This document shows positions 49,996-60,442 of a stretch of DNA of 64,000 bases, piece after piece. Made by a program: the position numbers and the translations under genes. The notes under the pieces were generated by a model. It ran no database searches, was not told the origin of the DNA, and saw nothing but the letters and a program-made list of their open reading frames with translations. Position 1 is the stretch's first letter. Each line of letters begins with the position of its first letter. Source of the stretch: Hoeflea sp. (GTDB lineage Bacteria > Pseudomonadota > Alphaproteobacteria > Rhizobiales > Rhizobiaceae); the NCBI GenBank assembly GCA_019084245.1, contig JAHRFE010000013.1, forward strand, positions 124,001 through 188,000, in the 5' to 3' direction.

Positions 49996-50966
49996 TGGGC
50001 CATTTGCCGGTTCTATTCGCAGCACTGGTGCTCGACCGTCTTGTGGGCGATCCCGATTGGCTGTGGCGGCGGATCAGCCATCCGGTCGTGCTGTTTGGCG
50101 CGGCCATCGGCTTTGCCGACCGGCGGTACAATCATGTTGACGACAGCCCGGAATTGCGCCGGCGCAAGGGACGCAGTGCGATCATCGTCCTGCTGGCGCT
50201 CGCGGCCCTCGGTGGCGGGGTTTTGGCCCATCTGTTCGACCGGCTGGGCGGCGTCGGTGTGATCCTCGAAATTCTCGTGGTAAGCGTCTTTCTGGCCCAG
50301 AAGAGCCTTGCCGATCACGTGGCTGCAGTAGCCGACGGGCTTTACCGGGATGGCCTTGCTGGTGGTCGCAAGGCGGTGTCGATGATTGTCGGGCGTGATC
50401 CGGACGCGCTCGATGAGGCGGGCGTTTCGCGCGCGGCCATCGAAAGCCTCTCCGAGAATTTCTCCGACGGCATCGTTGCGCCTGCGCTGTGGTTCGCGTT
50501 TTTCGGGCTGCCCGGGCTGATGGCCTACAAGATGCTCAACACCGCCGATTCGATGATCGGTCACCTCAATGACCGACATCGGGATTTCGGTCGGGCGGCG
50601 GCGAAGCTCGACGATCTTGCCAACTGGCCGGCGTCTCGGCTGTCGGCGCTGCTGGTTGCCGCCGGCGCGGGACTCGTCAGGGGATGGAGCGCGATGAAAC
50701 GGGCGGCAACCTCGGCCCTGACCGATCAGGGACTGCACCGCTCGCCCAATGCCGGATGGCCGGAAGCGGCGATGGCGGGCGGACTGGATCTGATGCTGGG
50801 CGGCCCGCGCCGCTATGGCGGCGAGCTGGTGATGGAGGCCGGCCTGCACGCCTCAGGCCGCCAGAATGCGGGTGCGCGTGACATTGTTGAAGCGCTCGAA
50901 ATCTTCCGCCGCGCCTGCGACTGCCTCGCCCTGATCGTTCTGGCGGCCGTTGCTGTATCATATTAA
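49995..50966 (+). CDS. cobD: Adenosylcobinamide-phosphate synthase (CobD/CbiB)
   Basis: This 323-residue membrane enzyme joins the aminopropanol arm to cobyric acid. It has about four to five hydrophobic helices, an N-terminal LVLDRLVGDPDWLW and the block AAIESLSENFSDGIVAPALWF. ATG 49995 overlaps the cobC stop (TGATG); a GTG one codon upstream is possible. It is the last gene of the cobalamin region. Confidence 0.94.
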   Translation: MGHLPVLFAALVLDRLVGDPDWLWRRISHPVVLFGAAIGFADRRYNHVDDSPELRRRKGRSAIIVLLALAALGGGVLAHLFDRLGGVGVILEILVVSVFLAQKSLADHVAAVADGLYRDGLAGGRKAVSMIVGRDPDALDEAGVSRAAIESLSENFSDGIVAPALWFAFFGLPGLMAYKMLNTADSMIGHLNDRHRDFGRAAAKLDDLANWPASRLSALLVAAGAGLVRGWSAMKRAATSALTDQGLHRSPNAGWPEAAMAGGLDLMLGGPRRYGGELVMEAGLHASGRQNAGARDIVEALEIFRRACDCLALIVLAAVAVSY

Positions 50967-50984
50967 TTCAGTGAAATCAATGCA

Positions 50985-51026
50985 TTAGAGTGATGCGTAG
51001 AATGCAATCATGCATTTTAACTCTAA
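50985..51026. promoter_or_regulatory. Nested inverted repeats before the L,D-transpeptidase
   Basis: Outer arms TTAGAGT / ACTCTAA enclose inner arms AATGCA / TGCATT (loop ATCA at 51007-51010) in the AT-rich spacer 70-110 bases upstream of the start. This may be an operator or promoter-associated structure. Confidence 0.35.
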
Positions 51027-51098
51027 CTCATAAATTCCTCTGTTTAGATTGATCCTGGGTGAGTATAAATCTTGATCAGGGTAACTGGGGAAACACAC

Positions 51099-51530
51099 AT
51101 GCGTAATCTGTTCTTCGTTGGGCTTCTTGCCCTCGCACTTATGCCGTTCTCGTCAGCCTCGGCGCTTGCCGCCAAGCTTGTGGCGAAAGTCGACATTTCA
51201 ACGCAAACCATGGTTGTCACCCACAACGGCAAGGTGAAGTACAAGTGGCGGGTGTCGACCGGCCGCAAGGGATATTCCACGCCGACCGGCACCTATTCAG
51301 CCAAATGGCTGTCGCGGCATCACCGGTCTCGCAAGTACAACAATGCGCCGATGCCTTACGCGGTGTTCTACCACGGCGGCTATGCCGTGCATGGCACCTA
51401 CGAGACCAACCGACTCGGCCGCCCGGCCTCGCGTGGCTGCGTGCGTCTGGCGCCGGAGCATGCGGCGAAGTTCTTCTCGCTGGTGCAACAGACCGGCAAC
51501 AGCAACACCCGCATCGTCATCACGCGCTGA
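51099..51530 (+). CDS. L,D-transpeptidase (YkuD domain)
   Basis: The 143-residue product has a signal peptide about 1-25 (cleaved near ALA-AK) and one YkuD domain. The active site is visible as His98 in V-H-G-T and Cys114 in S-R-G-C-V-R-L. It cross-links peptidoglycan or anchors proteins in the periplasm. ATG 51099 is used because the signal peptide starts there. It is short for the family, without binding modules. Confidence 0.92.
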   Translation: MRNLFFVGLLALALMPFSSASALAAKLVAKVDISTQTMVVTHNGKVKYKWRVSTGRKGYSTPTGTYSAKWLSRHHRSRKYNNAPMPYAVFYHGGYAVHGTYETNRLGRPASRGCVRLAPEHAAKFFSLVQQTGNSNTRIVITR

Positions 51531-51568
51531 CACGTCCGGTGTAGCTCGCGCGGCCTGCAAGGGCCTTT

Positions 51569-51588
51569 GGCCCGGTAATCGCCGGGCC
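51569..51588. terminator. Stem-loop between convergent transpeptidase and lpxXL genes
   Basis: A 7-bp G/C stem (GGCCCGG / CCGGGCC, 6-base loop) is followed by ATATTCATTT. Its place between convergent stops fits a terminator. Confidence 0.6.
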
Positions 51589-51592
51589 ATAT

Positions 51593-52537
51593 TCATTTCA
51601 GCAAATGCTTGATCTCCCAGCGGTCATGGAACCATTGCCATTGACCGGGGTATTCGCGCACCCAATCCTCCACCTTGTCGTTGAGCACCTGGGCGGTGGC
51701 GGCGACATCGACGCTGCCATCGGGGCGGCGCGGGATGGCGATGGGCGGTTCGACCACCAGCCGGTGGCGGCCGCCGGGAAGCCGGATGGCGCGCGCCGGA
51801 TAGACGTCGCATTCATATTGCCGCACCAGCTTGGCGAGCAGCGGATTGGTGTGGGCTTCAAGCCCGAAGAAAATGGTCTTTGCGCCCTTGTGGAATTTCT
51901 GGTCGACCAGCATTCCCACGCCGCCGCCGCTTTCCAGCCGACGGGCCAGTGTGAAGGCAGCGCCTGCGCGCGAGGGCACCAGATGCCCCATCGAGGTGCG
52001 GCGTGCGGCCAGCACCCTTTTGGCGATGTAGGGATTGTTGGGCGGGCGGAACAAGGCCATCACATCCAGCCCGTAGGCGGCCGCGGCAATTGGCAACAGC
52101 TCAAAATTGCCGGTATGGGCGGTGAAGACGATGAACGGCTTGTTGGCGTCGCGGAGCCTGATGAAATGCTCGACACCGCCGATCTCAATGCGTCCGGGTT
52201 CAGTGGCCTCGGGATCAAAATCGAACAGCTGGTCGAGAAACACATATTCCGCCGCGAGCCGGGCCATGTTGCCCCACATGTCCAGCGCGATCTCGCGCCG
52301 CTCGGCCTCGGATTTCTCCGGATAGGCGCGCGCGAGGTTTTCCATCGCCAGCTTGTGGCGCGGCGTCAGCGGGCCGATCCTTCGGGCCACGGAATCGACG
52401 AAGGAAATCGCCCTGGTCGCGGGCAACAGCGAGATCAGCCGTAACAGACTGAAGATTGTTGTCGCAATCAGCCAGTCCCGGGCGCGCCTGAGAGCAATGA
52501 CGAGGCGCGTCAGCGCCATGCGGAGAGGGCTAGCCAT
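51593..52537 (-). CDS. lpxXL: Lipid A very-long-chain acyltransferase LpxXL
   Basis: This 314-residue LpxL/HtrB-fold acyltransferase is anchored by an N-terminal hydrophobic segment (about 22-42). Its motifs are F-T-A-H-T-G-N-F-E (catalytic His/Glu) and MLVDQKFHKGAKTIFFG. As the last gene of the acpXL operon it should add the long 27-hydroxy acyl chain to lipid A, as in rhizobia. It follows the dehydrogenase gene by 17 bases. Confidence 0.92.
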   Translation of the reverse strand: MASPLRMALTRLVIALRRARDWLIATTIFSLLRLISLLPATRAISFVDSVARRIGPLTPRHKLAMENLARAYPEKSEAERREIALDMWGNMARLAAEYVFLDQLFDFDPEATEPGRIEIGGVEHFIRLRDANKPFIVFTAHTGNFELLPIAAAAYGLDVMALFRPPNNPYIAKRVLAARRTSMGHLVPSRAGAAFTLARRLESGGGVGMLVDQKFHKGAKTIFFGLEAHTNPLLAKLVRQYECDVYPARAIRLPGGRHRLVVEPPIAIPRRPDGSVDVAATAQVLNDKVEDWVREYPGQWQWFHDRWEIKHLLK

Positions 52538-52554
52538 GGGCAGGTTTGTTGACC

Positions 52555-53583
52555 TTAATCCATCTTCAGGATGATCTTGCCGAAGACATCGCGGCCTTCC
52601 ATGCGGGCAAGCGCCACGGAGATGTCCTCAAAACCCACTTCCGTGTCGATGACCGGGTGGACGAGGCCCGCGGCCATCTTCTGCATGGCGTTGGCCATGT
52701 TTTCCATGCGGCAGCCGAAGGAGCCGATCAGCCTGAGCTGCTGCTGGAACAGCATCATCAGGTTCATCTGGGTGGACACGCCGGAGGTCGAGCCGCAGGT
52801 GACCAGCCGTCCGCCACGCTTGAGAGACAGCATCGAGCCCGCCCAGGTGTCGGCGCCGACATGCTCGAACACCACATCGACACCGCGCTTCTTGGTGAGC
52901 TTGCGCACCACGCCCTCGAAGCGGTCCTCGCGGTAGTTGATCACGTGATCGGCGCCGAGCGCCTTTGCCGGTTCGATCTTGGCGTCAGAGCCCACCGTGG
53001 TGATGACGGTGCAGCCGATCTTCTTGGCGAGCTGGATGGCGGCACTGCCGATGCCCGATCCGCCGGCATGAATGAGGATGGTTTCGCCCGGTTCGAGCTT
53101 CGCGTTGTCGAACAGCATGTGCTCGACGGTGCCGAAGGTGACCGGAGCCACGGCAGCGCCGATGGCGGTCACGCCGGGAGGGGCGGGGACCAGGAGACGT
53201 GCCGGCAGGTTGACCTTCTCCTGGGCGAAGCCATCGAGATGGAAGCCATGGACGCCGCCCACATGTTCGCACAGATTGTCGCGGCCTTCGCGGCAGGGAC
53301 GGCACAGGCCGCAGGTGCGCGCGCCATAGATCGAGACCAGTTGTCCGGGCAGCAGGTTTGAGACGCCATGGCCGACCGCGTCGATCACCCCCGAAGCTTC
53401 CGCGCCAATGACCAGCGGCATCTTGCGCTTGGCGAAGGCCATGCCGCGCCATCCCCAGACATCGATGTGGTTGAGCGCGACCGCCTTGATCGAGACGGTC
53501 ACTTCGCCGATGCCGGGCGGCGGGGGCGGGGCCACCTCGACGGTTTCAAGCTTGCGATCTTCAATGAGCTGCAATGCCCGCAT
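52555..53583 (-). CDS. adhXL: Zinc-type alcohol dehydrogenase/oxidoreductase of the acpXL cluster
   Basis: This 342-residue MDR-family protein has GAEASGVIDAVG, a Cys set for structural zinc (C-G-L-C-R-P-C-R-E-G-R-D-N-L-C) and an NAD(P)-binding GGSGIGSAAIQLA. It corresponds to the dehydrogenase found in rhizobial acpXL clusters, thought to act as an enoyl or oxo reductase in making the very-long-chain acyl group. It lies 159 bases after fabF1XL, the widest gap in the operon. Confidence 0.88.
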   Translation of the reverse strand: MRALQLIEDRKLETVEVAPPPPPGIGEVTVSIKAVALNHIDVWGWRGMAFAKRKMPLVIGAEASGVIDAVGHGVSNLLPGQLVSIYGARTCGLCRPCREGRDNLCEHVGGVHGFHLDGFAQEKVNLPARLLVPAPPGVTAIGAAVAPVTFGTVEHMLFDNAKLEPGETILIHAGGSGIGSAAIQLAKKIGCTVITTVGSDAKIEPAKALGADHVINYREDRFEGVVRKLTKKRGVDVVFEHVGADTWAGSMLSLKRGGRLVTCGSTSGVSTQMNLMMLFQQQLRLIGSFGCRMENMANAMQKMAAGLVHPVIDTEVGFEDISVALARMEGRDVFGKIILKMD

Positions 53584-53742
53584 GAATAATGTCCTTCGCC
53601 GCGCGGCGGCGCCAAGAAGGCCGCCCTTGTACAGATGGCGCCCCGAATGCCGGGGCCCGGGCGGGCGTCACGGTTGTTCGCTCACGCCTGATATGGATGT
53701 GTGTCCGGCAATCCCCAAAGGAGCGCCAGAGTGCGACATGCC

Positions 53743-55029
<1,287 letters not shown>

Positions 55030-55042
55030 GATGCTCTCCGTC

Positions 55043-56248
55043 TCATGGCATTCTCGACAGGCGGGCAATGCCTTCGCCGCGGATATGGCCGATGGTGGTG
55101 ACGATGGCCGACTGGGCAGCACCCGTCGCAGCAGCATCTTCGCCGGCGGCAAACGGGCTGATCGCCGCATCGGCGTCGAGCGCCAGGCAGGCAAGCGCCA
55201 GTCCGGTCGGGAACTGGGCTTCGAGCGAATGGCCGAACAGGGCGCCGATTGTGCGCACGGGGGCGTCGGGGAACCGGGCCTTGAGGAACGACCGCTCGCG
55301 CGCGCTCAGTTCCGGAAACCCGGAGGCACCGCAGAACACAACCGAATCAGCCCCGGTGCCAGTTGCGCCGGCATCCTCGCTCAGGCGGATCAGCCGCTGT
55401 TCCAGCCGTTCCCCGTCACGCAGCCCGCGATCGGCGGCCACCGCATCAAGCCGGGCATAGACATGGGCGCCGCGCGCTGTCGCATGCTCAAGTGATTCGA
55501 GCACCAGAAACGCGCCGGATGTGCCGAAATTCATGCCGTTTGCGGTACCGTCAGCGTTCCAGAACGGCCGGTCCGGGGTCTTGCCCAGACCCTGGACGGC
55601 TTCCAGCACCATCATCATGTCGAGGCGTTCGGCGATATAGGCGCCGCCCACGAGGCTGTGCGTCGACTGTCCGGCGGCAATCCGGGCATGGGCGATCTCG
55701 ATCGCCGAAATACCTGCGCCTTCCTCGCCCATCACGGTCCGGGAGGACCCGGTGACCTTGTGGACGATGGAAATATTGCCCGCCAGCAGATTGGACAATT
55801 GCGCCAGGAACAATGTCGGACGCAGTTCGGTGGTCAGTTTTTCGTTGAGCAACTGCTCCCGGTCGTTGCGCTTGCGGCCTTCCTCGACGATCAGCGTGTC
55901 GACGGTGGTGTCGCGTTCGCCGCCGCCGGCCGCCACGATCATGTCCATCGAACTGCAGGCCTCCAGATCGTCCTTGAAGCCTGCATCATCCAGCGCCAGA
56001 CCCGCGGCATAGACGCCAAGCCTCTGCCAGTTTTCCATCTGGCGCTGATCGCCGCGGCGCGGAATCTGCGCCGACCAGTCGATCTCGGGGAGGGGATGAA
56101 CAGTGTAGGGCGCAAACCGCTCGCTGTCGGCATTGGCTACGGGGGCAGTGCCACCCATAAGCGCGTCGTGATGGGCCTGGCGTCCGACCCCGAGAGACGT
56201 CACCAGGCCGATGCCGGTCACCACCACCTCATGGCGTTTGTCTGTCAT
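55043..56248 (-). CDS. fabF2XL: FabF2XL, ketosynthase-like protein lacking the catalytic Cys
   Basis: This 401-residue ketosynthase fold protein starts M-T-D-K-R-H-E-V-V-V-T-G-I-G-L-V. Where FabF1 has Cys, it reads M-G-E-E-G-A-G (Glu175/176), and the first active-site His is Cys306 (VFCGASG); the second, His340 in LFGHSLEA, remains. This looks like a chain-length-factor partner of FabF1XL rather than an independent enzyme. It overlaps fabZXL by ATGA. Confidence 0.9.
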   Translation of the reverse strand: MTDKRHEVVVTGIGLVTSLGVGRQAHHDALMGGTAPVANADSERFAPYTVHPLPEIDWSAQIPRRGDQRQMENWQRLGVYAAGLALDDAGFKDDLEACSSMDMIVAAGGGERDTTVDTLIVEEGRKRNDREQLLNEKLTTELRPTLFLAQLSNLLAGNISIVHKVTGSSRTVMGEEGAGISAIEIAHARIAAGQSTHSLVGGAYIAERLDMMMVLEAVQGLGKTPDRPFWNADGTANGMNFGTSGAFLVLESLEHATARGAHVYARLDAVAADRGLRDGERLEQRLIRLSEDAGATGTGADSVVFCGASGFPELSARERSFLKARFPDAPVRTIGALFGHSLEAQFPTGLALACLALDADAAISPFAAGEDAAATGAAQSAIVTTIGHIRGEGIARLSRMP

Positions 56249-56730
56249 TGCCGGTCTCCTGCGGCTTGCGCCATGGTGGTCATGAGGCCCACTTCCGCGG
56301 CCCGGTTGCGCACGATGCCGGCAAGCGGCACCTGGTCGAACGGAATGGTGCGGAGCTTGAGCTGGCAGTCGGCCACCTTCTTGCCGCCGCTGGTGATTTT
56401 CGCCTTGGTCACCGCGTAGCCGGAGCCCTCATGTTCCAGCGTGGCGGTGATCTCGAGTGCCGCACCGGGTGTAACGAAGTCGCGCATCTTGGCCCCATCC
56501 ACCGTCATCAGAAACGGCATCGCGGCAAAATCGGTCATGGCGAGGACCAGAAAGCCGCTGGCCTGGGCCATGGTCTCGATCAGCAGGACGCCAGGAACCA
56601 ACGGCATCCCGGGAAAATGGCCTTCGAACACGGGGCTTTCGGCGGGGACCGTCGCACTTGCGACCAGAATGGAGCGCTCGAGATCAAGCGATTCGATGCG
56701 GTCGATCATCTGGAAGTATTCAAGCTGCAT
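56245..56730 (-). CDS. fabZXL: Hydroxyacyl-ACP dehydratase FabZXL
   Basis: This 161-residue hotdog-fold dehydratase has the FabZ motif G-H-F-P-G-M-P-L-V-P-G-V (catalytic His) and LLIETMAQASG (catalytic Glu). It removes water from 3-hydroxyacyl-AcpXL. It follows acpXL by 24 bases and overlaps fabF2XL. Confidence 0.93.
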   Translation of the reverse strand: MQLEYFQMIDRIESLDLERSILVASATVPAESPVFEGHFPGMPLVPGVLLIETMAQASGFLVLAMTDFAAMPFLMTVDGAKMRDFVTPGAALEITATLEHEGSGYAVTKAKITSGGKKVADCQLKLRTIPFDQVPLAGIVRNRAAEVGLMTTMAQAAGDRQ

Positions 56731-56754
56731 GGAAAAGCCCCGCCGCGCCGGGCA

Positions 56755-57039
56755 TCAGCCCTTTGCGGCTCTCAGCTCGTCGATCTTGGCGCAGAGGTTG
56801 CCGAGAACAAAATACTCCTCGGTCGAAGCCTTGCCGTCATTGACCTCCTGGGTCCACTTTTCAAGCGGGATCTTGATCCCGAATTCCTTGTCGACGGCAA
56901 AAACGATATCGAGGAAATCAAGGCTGTCGATGCCCAAATCATCAATCGTGTGGCTTTCAGGGGTAATGGAATCGCGGTCAATCTCGCTCGTCTCGGCGAT
57001 GATGTCGGCGACCTTGTCAAATGTTGCGGTCACGCTCAT
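56755..57039 (-). CDS. acpXL: Acyl carrier protein AcpXL
   Basis: This 94-residue acyl carrier protein has the phosphopantetheine Ser39 in L-G-I-D-S-L-D-F. It is longer than ordinary AcpP and carries the C-terminal [16 protein letters not shown] typical of rhizobial AcpXL, which builds the 27-hydroxyoctacosanoyl group of lipid A. ATG 57039 matches the known N-terminus style; an upstream in-frame start is discarded. First gene of the operon. Confidence 0.95.
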   Translation of the reverse strand: MSVTATFDKVADIIAETSEIDRDSITPESHTIDDLGIDSLDFLDIVFAVDKEFGIKIPLEKWTQEVNDGKASTEEYFVLGNLCAKIDELRAAKG

Positions 57040-57160
57040 GTCCTCATTGGATAATCGATTGGGCGAACCTATAGAAAAATCCGGCGCAAAAGCCAATGGC
57101 TTGTTTGCCCCGCCGCAGGTTGGCCACCCCAGGTGAACTCATCCAATAAAGCCGTCGCGA

Positions 57161-58510
57161 TCAGACTGCAAGGGAATGACGGGCGGCGCCGGTGCCGAAA
57201 TAACCGTCAAAGGCCGAGGCCACGGAGCGCACGAAGGGTCTGCCCTTCTGTGTGATCTGGAACAGACCGCCGCTGAATTCGATCATGCCCTCGGTGTCGC
57301 AGCCCGCCAGATACTCGGCTTCGTCGAGGATGCTCTCCGCGGCTCCGCCGAATTCATGTCTTATGGTGGCAAAGGAAAAGGCGAAGTCGCACATCAACAG
57401 CTCGATGATGCGGGCGCGGATGCGGTCCTCGGTCGACAGCTCGAAGCCGCGTACGACCGGAAGCCGGCCGGCATTGACCTGGCGCTGGTATTCGCCGGTC
57501 GATGGCTGATTCTGGATGTAGCCCTGCGGCAACTGGCCGATGGAGGAAGCCCCCATGCCGATCAGCGCATCGGCGGTGTCGCTGGTGTAGCCCTGAAAAT
57601 TGCGGCGCATGGAGCCCGAGGCGGCGGCGATCGCCAGGCTGTCGGCGGGCAGGGCGAAATGATCGATGCCGATGGCGGTGTAGCCCGCCATGGTCAGCGT
57701 CGACGCGGCGCGATTCATCTGCGCGAATCGCTCGGTGACATCGGGCAGCGCCGACTCGTCGATCATTTTCTGGTGTGTCTTCATCCATGGAACATGGGCA
57801 TAGCCAAACAGCGCGATCCGGTCCGGGCGAAGCGTGAGAACCTGCTCGATGGTGCGGTCGACGGATTTGCGGGTCTGGTGCGGCAAGCCATAAAGAACAT
57901 CGCAATTGACCGAACGGACGCCGCGGGCGCGGACCTGTTCGACAACTTCCCGGGTCTGCTCGAAGGTCTGCTCGCGGTTGATCGCCTTCTGCACCTTCTC
58001 GTCGAAATCCTGAACGCCGATGGAGGCGCGCGTCATGCCGATGGCGGCAAGTGCGTCATATCTGTCGGCGGTGAGATCGTTGGGGTCCATCTCGACGCTG
58101 ATCTCCGCATCGGGATCAAAATGAAACCTGCTGCGCAACGCCTTGTCGAGGGCGATCATGTCTTCGGGGCGCAGCATCGTCGGCGACCCGCCGCCCAGGT
58201 GCAGCGCGGTGACGCGGCAGCCGGGATCAATCAGGCCTGCAAGCGTCTCCATCTCGTGTTCAAGCGCTGCGATATAGGTTTTCAGCGGGTCATACTTCAG
58301 GGTCTGCTTGGTGTTGCAGCCGCAGAACCAGCAAAGCCGGTCGCAATAGGGGATATGGACATAGAGCGAAAGGGTCTGCCCCGGCTTGAGGTCGCGCAGC
58401 CAGCGGGCGTAGACATCGCCGTCAATGCCCGCATGGAAATGCGGGGCTGTCGGATAGCTGGTGTAGCGCGGCGCCGGTCCGCCGTGTTTGCGGAGAAACT
58501 CTTTCTGCAT
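57161..58510 (-). CDS. hemN: Oxygen-independent coproporphyrinogen III oxidase
   Basis: This 449-residue radical SAM enzyme has the cluster motif C56-x3-C60-x2-C63 plus Cys65 (P-Y-C-D-R-L-C-W-F-C-G-C), ending with the HemN C-terminal domain. It makes protoporphyrinogen without oxygen. ATG 58510 starts MQKEFLRKHG. An FNR/FixK box lies 55 bases upstream, shared with the divergent fnrN, so it is most likely induced at low oxygen. Confidence 0.95.
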   Translation of the reverse strand: MQKEFLRKHGGPAPRYTSYPTAPHFHAGIDGDVYARWLRDLKPGQTLSLYVHIPYCDRLCWFCGCNTKQTLKYDPLKTYIAALEHEMETLAGLIDPGCRVTALHLGGGSPTMLRPEDMIALDKALRSRFHFDPDAEISVEMDPNDLTADRYDALAAIGMTRASIGVQDFDEKVQKAINREQTFEQTREVVEQVRARGVRSVNCDVLYGLPHQTRKSVDRTIEQVLTLRPDRIALFGYAHVPWMKTHQKMIDESALPDVTERFAQMNRAASTLTMAGYTAIGIDHFALPADSLAIAAASGSMRRNFQGYTSDTADALIGMGASSIGQLPQGYIQNQPSTGEYQRQVNAGRLPVVRGFELSTEDRIRARIIELLMCDFAFSFATIRHEFGGAAESILDEAEYLAGCDTEGMIEFSGGLFQITQKGRPFVRSVASAFDGYFGTGAARHSLAV

Positions 58511-58564
58511 ATACCAAACTCCCGTGTTCGAGACTGCACATTGCCCGGACGGAGCGCTTGCGCC

Positions 58565-58578
58565 TTGACTTTGATCAA
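58565..58578. promoter_or_regulatory. FNR/FixK box (anaerobox)
   Basis: TTGAC-TTTG-ATCAA matches the TTGAT-N4-ATCAA consensus with one change. It sits between the divergent hemN and fnrN genes, about 55 bases from the hemN start and 100 from the fnrN start, the usual arrangement for control and autoregulation by FnrN. Confidence 0.9.
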
Positions 58579-58677
58579 ACCCCGCTGTTCTTTGTCGCCA
58601 AACACCGATGCGCACGCAGACAGCGGCTATGCGTTGAGGGCGCAGCCGGGTTTTGCCCCTGCGGGATCGAGGGGCTG

Positions 58678-59403
58678 ATGGACACGCACCGCAAAGACAT
58701 CCACAGTTCTGACCTTCCCATACTGTGCCGAGCCTGCGAAGCGCGTCACCGGGGTGTGTGTGGCGCATTGTCCGCCAGCCAGTTGATCAGTCTCAACAAG
58801 CAATCGACCCGCAAGCATGTCGAAGCGGGGTCGGAACTGATCGGCGAAAGCCAGGAATCAAACAGCTACGCCAACATCATTGCCGGTGTGGTGAAACTCA
58901 CGAAAATGATGGCGGATGGGCGCCAGCAGATCGTGGGACTGCAATTCGCGCCTGACTTTCTCGGCCGCCCGTTTCGCGCCGACAGCAGCATCACGGCCGA
59001 TGCGGCGACCGACGTCAATGTCTGCAGCTTCCCCAAGACCGTGATCGACAGGATGATCAAGGAGACGCCGGAACTTGAGCACAAGCTGCTGGAGCAGACG
59101 CTCAAGGAACTGGACGAGGCGCGCGACTGGATGCTGACGCTGGGGCGCAAGACGGCATCCGAGAAGGTGGCGAGTTTTCTGTACCTGATCGCTACCCACA
59201 TCAATCCGGAATCGGACGCTGATTCGGCCAGTTTCGAATTGCCGCTGACACGATCCGACATCGCCGATTTCCTCGGTCTGACCATCGAGACGGTGAGCCG
59301 GCAGATGACCAAGCTGCGCAAGGACGGGGTCATCCTGATCCGCAACAACCGTCACGTGGAAGTGCCCGATCTGGCCAAGCTGGCGGAACGGGCGTCGCAC
59401 TGA
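58678..59403 (+). CDS. fnrN: FNR-type oxygen-sensing regulator FnrN
   Basis: This 241-residue Crp/FNR regulator has the four cluster Cys expected for an oxygen-sensing [4Fe-4S] form: C17, C20, C28 and C116. The DNA-binding helix reads L-T-I-E-T-V-S-R-Q-M-T-K-L with the Glu/Ser/Arg set that recognises TTGAT-N4-ATCAA. ATG 58678 is chosen over longer frames. A matching box lies upstream. Confidence 0.94.
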   Translation: MDTHRKDIHSSDLPILCRACEARHRGVCGALSASQLISLNKQSTRKHVEAGSELIGESQESNSYANIIAGVVKLTKMMADGRQQIVGLQFAPDFLGRPFRADSSITADAATDVNVCSFPKTVIDRMIKETPELEHKLLEQTLKELDEARDWMLTLGRKTASEKVASFLYLIATHINPESDADSASFELPLTRSDIADFLGLTIETVSRQMTKLRKDGVILIRNNRHVEVPDLAKLAERASH

Positions 59404-59743
59404 AAACGGCTCGCTTGACGCCCCCGGACCTTGCATTCCCGGACGCCTTTGATTGGAGACAAGTGATGGCGCTCGATCGCGCCGGTACCTGTTGATTCCA
59501 ATAGCCTGTTGATCCTATTACCTACGTGTTTGTTGAAAGAACGGTTCGATTTGGATACAATTCATGCGTATCAAATTGGTCTTCCGGCATTCATATTTTC
59601 ACGCCGATTTGCGTTTCTCATTAAATATGAAACAATATGGCATCAGGCTGGTTCAGGAAAGCTTGGCTGTTTGCCGGCCGTTTGGATCTCTTTGTGAAGA
59701 GCCACTCCCGACCGGGAATTGGAACGAGAGGGTTGGAGTTTAG
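59404..59743. other. Spacer between fnrN and the PAS-domain gene
   Basis: This is a 340-base AT-richer stretch with short repeated CCTGTTGAT at about 59489 and 59507. A 62-codon open frame crosses it but has no ribosome-binding site and no recognisable features. I see no gene here. Confidence 0.5.
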
Positions 59744-60442
59744 ATGCTGTCTGGACTTATCCAGCAATTTGAACGCCTTGCGAACGAACTCGTGGCAGCG
59801 GCCTATCACGAGGATGAAGCCAGGGTTGACCGGATCGATGCCCGGATCCAGGAGTTGATTGACCGGCTGTTCCGGATGCGTGTTCACAGCCGCAATGATA
59901 TTTCTGCGCAGATCGGCTTTTTCAAGAGACTTGCCGAGCGGAACTGCGAGGATGGCAGCAGTGTCCGGCGCTATACGGATGCGATGACGGCGTTGTTTGA
60001 GCGCTACATGGATTTGAACGCAGGCTTGGTCCCGCGCGATGACGGGCTGATGGTGCTCCCCCTGCAGGAAGGGTATGACCCGTCCGTGCAGGAAATGGCG
60101 CTGGATTGCCTGCAGGAACGTGTGGCGATCATCGGGCTCGACTATCGCTACATCTATTGCAACAAGCGCAATGCCGATTTTCACGAGAAGCGGCCGTCCG
60201 ATTTCATCGGCAGGCATCTGTCTGAAATGATCGATATGAAACGCTTTCAGACGCGGGCCAAGCCGCGCCTCGATCAGTGTTTTGACGGCGCCTGCATCTC
60301 CTATGATTATGAAATCGCCGATGCCGGCGGACAGATGTTTGACGTCAACTGCCGGATGACGCCCTTTCCCGGCGCGGATGGAACCATCATCGGCGCCGTA
60401 CTGATCCTGTCCATGCAATCGATGTTCGCCCGCGTCAGCTGA
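59744..60442 (+). CDS. PAS-domain signalling protein
   Basis: The 232-residue protein has an N-terminal helical part (about 1-115) and a C-terminal PAS domain (LQERVAIIGLDYRYIYCNKRNADFH, then FIGRHLSEMIDMKRF and the closing strand IIGAVLILSMQ). No kinase, cyclase or HTH output is present, so it may act by binding a partner. No cofactor-binding residue pattern is clear. It stands alone. Confidence 0.8.
   Translation: MLSGLIQQFERLANELVAAAYHEDEARVDRIDARIQELIDRLFRMRVHSRNDISAQIGFFKRLAERNCEDGSSVRRYTDAMTALFERYMDLNAGLVPRDDGLMVLPLQEGYDPSVQEMALDCLQERVAIIGLDYRYIYCNKRNADFHEKRPSDFIGRHLSEMIDMKRFQTRAKPRLDQCFDGACISYDYEIADAGGQMFDVNCRMTPFPGADGTIIGAVLILSMQSMFARVS

Noticed and set aside
59509-59697. 62-codon frame between fnrN and the PAS gene
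   Set aside because: No ribosome site, no conserved features, and it lies in AT-rich spacer.
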